Assembly: GCA_023433345.1 (NCBI GenBank)
Contig: JAEZDA010000013.1
Location: forward strand, 1 to 11,687
Reading direction: 5' to 3'
Source: Bacteroidota bacterium
GTDB lineage: Bacteria > Bacteroidota > Bacteroidia > Chitinophagales > Chitinophagaceae
Length of the DNA stretch: 11,687 nt
Translations under genes and position numbers: made by a program
Shown here: positions 1 to 4,644 of the stretch, in pieces
How positions within the stretch are numbered: the first letter of the stretch is position 1
How the letters are laid out: every line of letters starts with the position of its first letter
The notes under the pieces: model-generated
Told to the model about the DNA's origin: nothing
What the model saw: the letters and a program-made list of their open reading frames with translations, nothing else
Databases searched by the model: none

Positions 1-1
1 G

Positions 2-169
2 TCCGGAGCCACCGGGGGAAAGATAAGCGGTGCTGGAGGCGGGGGTTTCATGATATTTTACTGCCCCGTGAATGCACGTTATGCGGTTGCAGAAACACTT
101 TTGAAATTCGGCGGCGAAGTGAAGAAATACAGTTTTACCAAGTATGGTCTTACTACATGGAGTATATAG
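2..169 (+). CDS. hddA: D-glycero-D-manno-heptose 7-phosphate kinase, 3' end only (GHMP kinase family)
   Basis: This is the C-terminal 55 codons of a gene that enters from the left, read in the frame starting at base 2 and ending with TAG at 167-169. The fragment carries the glycine-rich GHMP kinase motif 3 (KISGAGGGGF, starting at about base 20), which lines the phosphate-binding pocket, and ends with a GLTTW segment like that of heptose kinases. The full enzyme would phosphorylate D-glycero-D-manno-heptose 7-phosphate at C1 to give the alpha-1,7-bisphosphate in the cytoplasm. The assignment rests on the motif plus the neighbours gmhA, hddC and gmhB, which supply the other steps of the GDP-heptose route. 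Another GHMP sugar kinase cannot be excluded from the fragment alone. Confidence 0.8.
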   Translation, partial: SGATGGKISGAGGGGFMIFYCPVNARYAVAETLLKFGGEVKKYSFTKYGLTTWSI

Positions 170-180
170 CTGATCACAAA

Positions 181-212
181 TTGATTGGATGAACTTCCTC
201 TGCTTATCTTTG
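181..212 (+). promoter_or_regulatory. Candidate Bacteroidota promoter upstream of gmhA
   Basis: In the 58-base gap between hddA and gmhA there is an exact TAnnTTTG -7 box (TATCTTTG, 205-212). TTG triplets stand at 181-183 and 185-187, and the nearer leaves 17 bases of spacer, which fits the -33/-7 architecture of the Bacteroidota housekeeping sigma factor. Transcription would start near 218-220, giving a very short leader before the ATG at 228. It would let gmhA-hddC-gmhB be expressed apart from the upstream genes. No experimental support is available here. Confidence 0.45.
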
Positions 213-227
213 GTCACCGTTAATTAA

Positions 228-809
228 ATGTCCATGACAGAAAAAATTTCCTCGCTTATAAGTGATTCTATTTCCGTTAAACAACTCACTCTTCAGGATG
301 AACAGCTAAAAGCCACTGTTCACGATTGCATTAAGGCAGTAGTAAGCGCATTTAAGAATGGGAACAAAGTATTATTCTGCGGTAATGGTGGAAGTGCTGC
401 CGATGCGCAACATCTCGCGGCAGAATTCAGTGGCAGGTTTTATACGGACAGGGATGCGCTACCCTCTGAGGCCCTTCAAGTAAATACCTCCTATCTCACC
501 GCTGTTGCAAATGACTATAGTTATGATGTTGTGTATTCAAGACTTTTAAAAGGCATCGGCAACAAAGGAGATGTATTAGTGGGCCTTAGCACGTCCGGCA
601 ACAGCACAAACATCGTAAGGGCTTTTGAAACTGCGAGGGAAAAAGGAATGACCACTATTGCCTTCACTGGTAAAACCGGGGGTTTGTTAAAAGACCTTTC
701 CGACTACCTGATCAATGTTCCTTCAACTGATACGCCAAGGATCCAGGAATGCCACATTTTGCTTGGCCACATAATCTGCCAGCTTGTGGAAGAACAGGTT
801 TTTTCATAA
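228..809 (+). CDS. gmhA: Phosphoheptose isomerase (sedoheptulose 7-phosphate isomerase)
   Basis: The product is a cytoplasmic SIS-domain isomerase that converts sedoheptulose 7-phosphate to D-glycero-D-manno-heptose 7-phosphate, the first step of heptose-nucleotide synthesis. At 193 residues it matches the usual GmhA length (about 190). The phosphate-binding FCGNGGSAADAQH stretch is at residues 50-62 and the LSTSGNS loop near residue 120. The zinc and catalytic residues of the family fit at H62, E66, Q173 and H181, each one residue later than in E. coli GmhA. The ATG at 228 was chosen because it follows the candidate promoter; a second ATG two codons on (234) is also possible. It lies 58 bases after hddA and 9 bases before hddC, in one operon-like run. 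Identification is secure; the fate of the product as GDP-heptose is inferred from the neighbours. Confidence 0.93.
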   Translation: MSMTEKISSLISDSISVKQLTLQDEQLKATVHDCIKAVVSAFKNGNKVLFCGNGGSAADAQHLAAEFSGRFYTDRDALPSEALQVNTSYLTAVANDYSYDVVYSRLLKGIGNKGDVLVGLSTSGNSTNIVRAFETAREKGMTTIAFTGKTGGLLKDLSDYLINVPSTDTPRIQECHILLGHIICQLVEEQVFS

Positions 810-818
810 TTAAGAAAA

Positions 819-1520
819 ATGATCCGCGAAGCAATAATCCTTTCAGGCGGCCTGGGCATAAGATTACGGGATGCTGTGCCCGATCTTCCAAAGAGCATGG
901 CGCCTGTAGCCGGCGTTCCATTTCTAAAATTCGTAATAGACCATCTTTTAAATGGGGGTGTTGAAAGGTTTGTATTCTCCCTTGGGTATAAGCATGAGGT
1001 GATCCGGGATTTTCTTAACAAAGAATTCCCCTTGCTTGATGTGGCAATTGTGGTGGAAGACGAACCACTGGGCACAGGAGGTGCAATTGCAAAGGCTTCC
1101 GCCCAATGCCAGGAGGATAATGTTATTGTGGCAAATGGCGACACGCTTTTTAAAATCAATGCCCGGCAGCTTGGTGAATTTCATCGCATGCATAACAGCG
1201 AGTGTACACTAACGCTAAAGCCTATGCGAAGTTTCGACAGGTACGGGGTTGTAATTCTGAATAAAGACGGATACGTGCAGTCGTTTTTAGAAAAAGCCTA
1301 TTATGATGAAGGTCTTATTAATGGTGGGGTTTATGCGCTAAACATCCCGGCATTCTGTTCCCTCAACTTTCCTGAAAAGTTTTCATTTGAGAAAGATTAC
1401 CTGGAAAAATTTTACCCCAGCCGCAAGATGATGGGCCTGGTGCAGGACAACTATTTTATAGACATTGGCATCCCTGAAGATTACCACCGCGCTTCATTGG
1501 AACTCTCCGTTAAAAAATAA
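819..1520 (+). CDS. hddC: D-glycero-alpha-D-manno-heptose 1-phosphate guanylyltransferase
   Basis: This is a 233-residue nucleotidyltransferase of the sugar-phosphate NTP-transferase family. It would transfer GMP from GTP to D-glycero-alpha-D-manno-heptose 1-phosphate, making the GDP-heptose donor. The N-terminal signature is at residues 8-25, with SGGLGIRLR followed by PK at 24-25. Other family marks are EPLGTGGA near 82-89, the metal-binding NGD at 106-108, and a C-terminal DIGIPEDY segment. The signature normally reads GGxGTRLR, but here the Thr is Ile14. HddC is favoured over mannose-1-phosphate guanylyltransferase or RfbA-like enzymes because of its short length and its place between gmhA and gmhB. 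It starts 9 bases after gmhA and its stop is 6 bases before the proposed gmhB start. Base specificity (GTP versus another NTP) is inferred from context. Confidence 0.85.
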   Translation: MIREAIILSGGLGIRLRDAVPDLPKSMAPVAGVPFLKFVIDHLLNGGVERFVFSLGYKHEVIRDFLNKEFPLLDVAIVVEDEPLGTGGAIAKASAQCQEDNVIVANGDTLFKINARQLGEFHRMHNSECTLTLKPMRSFDRYGVVILNKDGYVQSFLEKAYYDEGLINGGVYALNIPAFCSLNFPEKFSFEKDYLEKFYPSRKMMGLVQDNYFIDIGIPEDYHRASLELSVKK

Positions 1521-1526
1521 AATGAT

Positions 1527-2096
1527 TTGAAGAATAACATTCCAATTGAGCAGATAAACAAAAGCTGGACGCTGTTACTTGACCGCGACGGCGTCATCAA
1601 CCATGAAAAACACGATGATTACATTCATACATGGGATGAGTTTGTTTTTTATGATGGAGTTAAGGAAGCGATGAAGGTCTTCTCAGAAAAGTTTCAACAT
1701 ATTATTGTGATTACCAACCAGCGCGGTGTGGGAAGAGGTCTTACAAAGCTGGAAGATCTTCACACTATTCATGCAAATATGAAGGAGGAAATTGAACTGA
1801 ACGAAGGGCGCATAGACGCAGTTTTTTACTGCACCGAAACCGATGATGACAACCCCTATCGAAAACCCAATACAGGTATGGGCCTCCAAGCTGCGAAACA
1901 ATTCCCCTCCATCAATTTCCAAAAAACAATAATGGTGGGCAATACCATGAGTGATATGTTGTTTGGGAAAAATCTTGGAGCTTACACGGTGTTTCTGCCA
2001 ACCACCCGGCCGGAAGTTGATCTTCGCGACACCGCAATTGATGCGGTTTTCCCTTCTCTCCGGCATTTTGCGAACGCGTTAATTAATAAGATTTAG
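1527..2096 (+). CDS. gmhB: D-glycero-D-manno-heptose 1,7-bisphosphate 7-phosphatase, HAD-IIIA type, atypical
   Basis: This 189-residue HAD-superfamily phosphatase would remove the 7-phosphate from heptose 1,7-bisphosphate, giving the 1-phosphate used by HddC. HAD motif I is DRDGVIN at residues 19-25, motif II is TNQRGVGRG at 63-71, RKP is at 112-114, and motif IV appears as GNTMSD at 138-143. Two features differ from classical GmhB. The Cys/His zinc loop before RKP keeps only C102 (CTE where CPH is usual, and no CxC). The first motif IV Asp is Asn139, while Asp143 is kept. The start is probably TTG at 1527: the in-frame hddC stop is just upstream, the nearby ATG at 1522 terminates at once, and the next in-frame ATG (codon 49) would remove the catalytic Asp residues. 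A related histidinol-phosphatase-like HAD enzyme is the alternative, but context favours GmhB. Confidence 0.82.
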   Translation: MKNNIPIEQINKSWTLLLDRDGVINHEKHDDYIHTWDEFVFYDGVKEAMKVFSEKFQHIIVITNQRGVGRGLTKLEDLHTIHANMKEEIELNEGRIDAVFYCTETDDDNPYRKPNTGMGLQAAKQFPSINFQKTIMVGNTMSDMLFGKNLGAYTVFLPTTRPEVDLRDTAIDAVFPSLRHFANALINKI

Positions 2097-2150
2097 TTAA
2101 TCAATAAGAACGGCCTCCCTCCTTCCCGAAGTATTCTTTACATTTAGTAC

Positions 2151-3134
2151 ATGAAAATATCCTTTGTGGCTGGCTTGTTTTTGTTATTTGCGCAATTAAG
2201 CCATGCGCAGGGTAACGCAGTTGATCATAAAAACCTGGCCTTAATGGAAGAAGGCATGAAAGATGATTCACGCGCTATTTTATTTGGAACAGAGCCTTCT
2301 GACAGGGTGGCTGCCGACAGCATTTTCACAAGGAAATTTGTTCAGGCCCTTAAAGTGACAAATTCATTTTATTACCCTTTTGATTCGCTGATCACCATAT
2401 CAAAGCTTTATGCTCCGGACAGTACCTTTCGGATTTTCACCTGGAACCTGATCATTCACGAAAATAGTGTTCGCCAGCACGGTGCCATCCAGATGCGAAC
2501 CGCTGATGGTTCCTTAAAGTTGTATCCTCTTATAGACAAGTCTGATATAATCGAAAACAAGTGGGATACCGTGGCGAATAACTACGGCTGGGTTGGCGCT
2601 GTGTATTACAAGATCATAAAAAAGGAAATACATGGCGAACCATTTTACACTTTACTGGGCTTTGATGAAAACAATATCCGCAGCAACATTAAAATGATCG
2701 ATGTGCTTCGTTTCAAAGACGGCGTACCGGTTTTTGGCGCCCCGATCTTCAGCATGGCAGATAACCAACTCGTTCCGAAAAAGATCAACCGCTACATAAT
2801 GGAATATAAAAAGCATGCGGGACCGAGATTGAATTATGATGCAGACCTCGACCTGATCATGATGGAACACCTGATATCAGAATCAAACGAGCCTCAAAAG
2901 AAATACACCCTGATCGGCGATGGAGATTATGAAGCTTTCAAATGGCTGAACGGAAAATGGACCTATGTGAACAAAGTCTTTTTTGAAGTAACGCCGGAAG
3001 GCCAACCCCCCGTTCCTAACCAGATCTTGGATGCCGAGGGCAATATAGACGAATCAAAAGTGCCGGGATTTACCGAAGATGAAGAAACAGGCACAAAGAA
3101 AAAAGGTTCAGGAAAAAAGAAAAAAGCTAATTGA
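2151..3134 (+). CDS. Secreted or periplasmic protein of unknown function
   Basis: I do not recognise this 327-residue protein. It has a clear Sec signal peptide: a hydrophobic core at about residues 4-17 and a plausible signal peptidase I site after SHA (residue 19). No lipobox is present. The mature part is mixed polar and aromatic, looks like a globular secreted domain, and has no catalytic motif I could identify. The last 15 residues are strongly basic, with a KKKGSGKKKK segment just before the stop. It sits 54 bases after gmhB on the same strand, so it could be co-transcribed with the heptose genes, but nothing links it to that pathway. The ATG at 2151 directly precedes the signal peptide and is the natural start. 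Only 69 bases separate its stop from the left end of the insertion sequence, so the coding region appears uninterrupted. Confidence 0.75.
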   Translation: MKISFVAGLFLLFAQLSHAQGNAVDHKNLALMEEGMKDDSRAILFGTEPSDRVAADSIFTRKFVQALKVTNSFYYPFDSLITISKLYAPDSTFRIFTWNLIIHENSVRQHGAIQMRTADGSLKLYPLIDKSDIIENKWDTVANNYGWVGAVYYKIIKKEIHGEPFYTLLGFDENNIRSNIKMIDVLRFKDGVPVFGAPIFSMADNQLVPKKINRYIMEYKKHAGPRLNYDADLDLIMMEHLISESNEPQKKYTLIGDGDYEAFKWLNGKWTYVNKVFFEVTPEGQPPVPNQILDAEGNIDESKVPGFTEDEETGTKKKGSGKKKKAN

Positions 3135-3203
3135 TGTGCAGTGTGCAGATGTATTGAAAATGCAAAATGAAACAAATTATTGTTACCATCAGTCTAATGA
3201 CCG

Positions 3204-3222
3204 TGCCTGATTTTACTTGACA
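3204..3222 (+). repeat. Left terminal inverted repeat of the IS3-family element
   Basis: This 19-base sequence begins TGCCTGATTT and ends TACTTGACA. It matches the reverse complement of the right end at 15 of 19 positions. It overlaps the last codon and stop of orfB (TAA at 3215-3213), so the element is very compact at this end. Weaker similarity runs further in after a one-base gap. Confidence 0.7.
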
Positions 3223-4145
3223 GATTTCTGTGTCATTGTTAATAGATTTGATAAACTTAATACTTTCCTAGGTTGTTCGGGATTTTTTGGTTTTAGATCA
3301 AGGGTATAAGATGTTTTGGAGTTTTTGAGATTGATCCTAAAATCAATGGGCGATGTTTTCCCTAGTTTGCTTTTTCTGCTGTTTTTATTATGATCCGTGA
3401 CCGCTTTCTTCTGGCATTGTTGTAGGTCTTTTAATGTTTTAGGGCGCCAGATATTAAGATATCCGTTATTGATCAGGTCATTTGTTTTTTCAGCATAGGG
3501 ATTTTCGTAGGAGTACATGCACATACTTTGTTTAATTCCTTTTTGGGTGCATAATTCTGTATAAACTGTGCTTTCGTATTGCTTGCCGCCATCACTGTGA
3601 TGAATAAGATCGTGCAATAAACATGATGGCGATTCCCGCTTGGTAATAGCCTTTTTAAGCACATCCCTGTAGTTTATTGCTTCGTTGGTATCGTAAGCTC
3701 CGTAGCCTATTATCTCTTGATTATAAACATCAGTAATGTACATAGTATAGTATTTCTGATCCCCGTATAAATAATGAGCCATATCTGCCTGCCATACCTG
3801 GTTTATCTCCGTAACTGATTTTTCCACCAGTAGATTTGGGAACATACGACTTCCTGCCTGAGTTGCTTTGCCAAAGCGTTTTGGGAATAGAACGCGATAG
3901 CCCATATTCATCAGCAACCTAATGCATCTGTCCCGGCCTAAAGGAAGTGGAGCTGTTGAGTACTCGTAAATTTTCCGGCAACTTCTTGTAGGGCACTTTT
4001 TCCGCTCATGTTCGGCTTGGTTCCGCAACTTTACCAACACTTCTTCCGTCACATTTTTTCTCACCGAAAGAGGTTGGTAATAGGCTTGCCTGCTAAATCC
4101 AAACGCAGCGCACGCATCACTTACAGAGCAACATTCCCGCCTCAC
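3213..4145 (-). CDS. IS3-family transposase OrfB (integrase/DDE domain)
   Basis: This 310-residue protein is the catalytic half of the IS3 transposase, which cuts and joins element ends during transposition. An N-terminal HTH_21-like segment (residues 1-90, with SRQAYY near 18-23 and MGYRV near 81-85) precedes the rve integrase core. The catalytic triad can be read as D121 (QADMAHY), D185 (HHSDGGKQY) and E219 (NPYAEK), with 33 residues between the second Asp and the Glu. The proposed independent start is GTG at 4145, overlapping the orfA stop as GTGA. The frame is also open upstream from the A9 run, so an OrfAB fusion by -1 frameshifting is equally plausible and is the family norm. The stop falls inside the left inverted repeat. 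Nothing looks truncated. Confidence 0.88.
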   Translation of the reverse strand: MRRECCSVSDACAAFGFSRQAYYQPLSVRKNVTEEVLVKLRNQAEHERKKCPTRSCRKIYEYSTAPLPLGRDRCIRLLMNMGYRVLFPKRFGKATQAGSRMFPNLLVEKSVTEINQVWQADMAHYLYGDQKYYTMYITDVYNQEIIGYGAYDTNEAINYRDVLKKAITKRESPSCLLHDLIHHSDGGKQYESTVYTELCTQKGIKQSMCMYSYENPYAEKTNDLINNGYLNIWRPKTLKDLQQCQKKAVTDHNKNSRKSKLGKTSPIDFRINLKNSKTSYTLDLKPKNPEQPRKVLSLSNLLTMTQKSVK

Positions 4146-4525
4146 TCGGACTTCTCTGACCCCTTCTCTCCAAAATTTTTTTTTAAATCTACTTTGTAAA
4201 GTTTAGAAGCTTTCTCAACGATGATCCGGTATAGATCTGCCTCTAATGACTTACGTCCTAAAGCGGCTTCTAATTCCAATACTTTCTTACGCAACTCTTC
4301 ATTGCTTTTACTTTGACTGTCTTTTTCCATAACTAAACGAATTCCTTTTTTCAAATTTCGGGAATATCGATCTAGCGATAGATAAATCGTTCGACTGGCT
4401 TTAATTCCGTATTCACGCATGGCTGCGGCCGGAGTAAGTGAACCATTCTCGATTTGATTGACAATGTGCTTCCGGAGCTCTTCACTAAAAACTCTCGATT
4501 GCTTTAAGGATTCTTTTTCTGACAT
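4142..4525 (-). CDS. IS3-family transposase OrfA (DNA-binding subunit)
   Basis: This 127-residue protein is the small first frame of the element. It has an N-terminal helix-turn-helix region (about residues 14-55, including AAAMREYGIKASRTI), which in this family recognises the terminal repeats. A heptad-rich coiled coil (about 70-100, with LRKKVLELEAAL) follows and mediates dimerisation with OrfB or OrfAB. The ATG at 4525 is 25 bases inside the right repeat. Near its 3' end the coding strand carries nine consecutive A residues, and the stop TGA overlaps the GTG start of orfB. Expression of the fusion by frameshift would set the level of active transposase. Confidence 0.87.
   Translation of the reverse strand: MSEKESLKQSRVFSEELRKHIVNQIENGSLTPAAAMREYGIKASRTIYLSLDRYSRNLKKGIRLVMEKDSQSKSNEELRKKVLELEAALGRKSLEADLYRIIVEKASKLYKVDLKKNFGEKGSEKSE
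4176..4184 (-). promoter_or_regulatory. A9 slippery run, candidate -1 programmed frameshift site for OrfAB
   Basis: Nine A residues occur on the coding (minus) strand within the orfA codons read as TTA AAA AAA AAT. A slip of one base backward places the ribosome in the orfB frame, which I read as free of stop codons from here to the GTG at 4145. That would give one OrfAB protein. A-rich slippery runs are usual at this position in IS3 elements. I did not identify a downstream stem-loop with confidence. Confidence 0.6.
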
Positions 4526-4550
4526 TTCAGTTGTTTTAAGACAAAGAAAG

Positions 4551-4569
4551 TGTCAAGTATTTTTAGGCA
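4551..4569 (-). repeat. Right terminal inverted repeat of the IS3-family element
   Basis: Read on the minus strand, this is TGCCTAAAAA followed by TACTTGACA, the partner of the left repeat. It lies 25 bases upstream of the orfA start codon, as expected for the transposase-promoter end. Looser similarity to the left flank continues outward for about a dozen bases, so the true end is not certain. Confidence 0.7.
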
Positions 4570-4579
4570 TGATCATAAA

Positions 4580-4642
4580 GACTACCGACTAATGACTACT
4601 GACTACTGACTACCGACTATGAACTACCAACTACCAACTAAA
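4580..4642. repeat. Degenerate heptanucleotide tandem repeat, nine units
   Basis: Exactly nine consecutive 7-base units fill 63 bases: GACTACC, GACTAAT, GACTACT, GACTACT, GACTACC, GACTATG, AACTACC, AACTACC, AACTAAA. The shared core is (G/A)ACTA followed by two variable bases. The tract starts 10 bases beyond the IS right end and finishes two bases before the lepA stop codon, so it is in the 3' untranslated region of lepA. On the lepA strand each unit carries TAG, and because the period is not a multiple of three, stops appear in all three frames. It resembles the heptamer repeats found between genes in some bacteria; any function is unknown. Confidence 0.85.
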
Positions 4643-4644
4643 AA

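Larger units (their letters stand above)
3204..4569 (-). mobile_element. IS3-family insertion sequence, apparently intact (about 1.37 kb)
   Basis: The element has the standard IS3 layout on the minus strand: orfA (HTH plus coiled coil), then orfB (DDE integrase core) in the -1 frame. Imperfect inverted repeats flank it (TGCCT...TACTTGACA, 15 of 19 positions matching). Both reading frames are uninterrupted and the DDE residues are present, so it could be active. Boundaries are set by the outer edge of the repeats. I found no convincing target-site duplication (left flank ACCG, right flank TGAT), so the exact ends may be off by some bases. It lies between the secreted-protein gene and lepA and disrupts neither. 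Confidence 0.85.

Noticed and set aside
704..1193. Minus-strand open frames across the gmhA-hddC junction
   Set aside because: They run antisense to two well-supported enzyme genes and their translations show no recognisable feature.
2139..2146. TACATTTA as the -7 promoter box of the secreted-protein gene
   Set aside because: It misses the last consensus base, has no TTG at the -33 distance, and is only four bases from the ATG.
3197..4572. ATGA at both IS flanks as a 4-base target duplication
   Set aside because: Using it would put the left end three or more bases outside the aligned inverted repeat and the right end inside it, so the boundaries would not be symmetric.
4580..4642. Possible CRISPR array in the repeated stretch beside the IS
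   Set aside because: The units are 7 bases long and contiguous with no spacers, and no cas genes are nearby. It is a simple tandem repeat.
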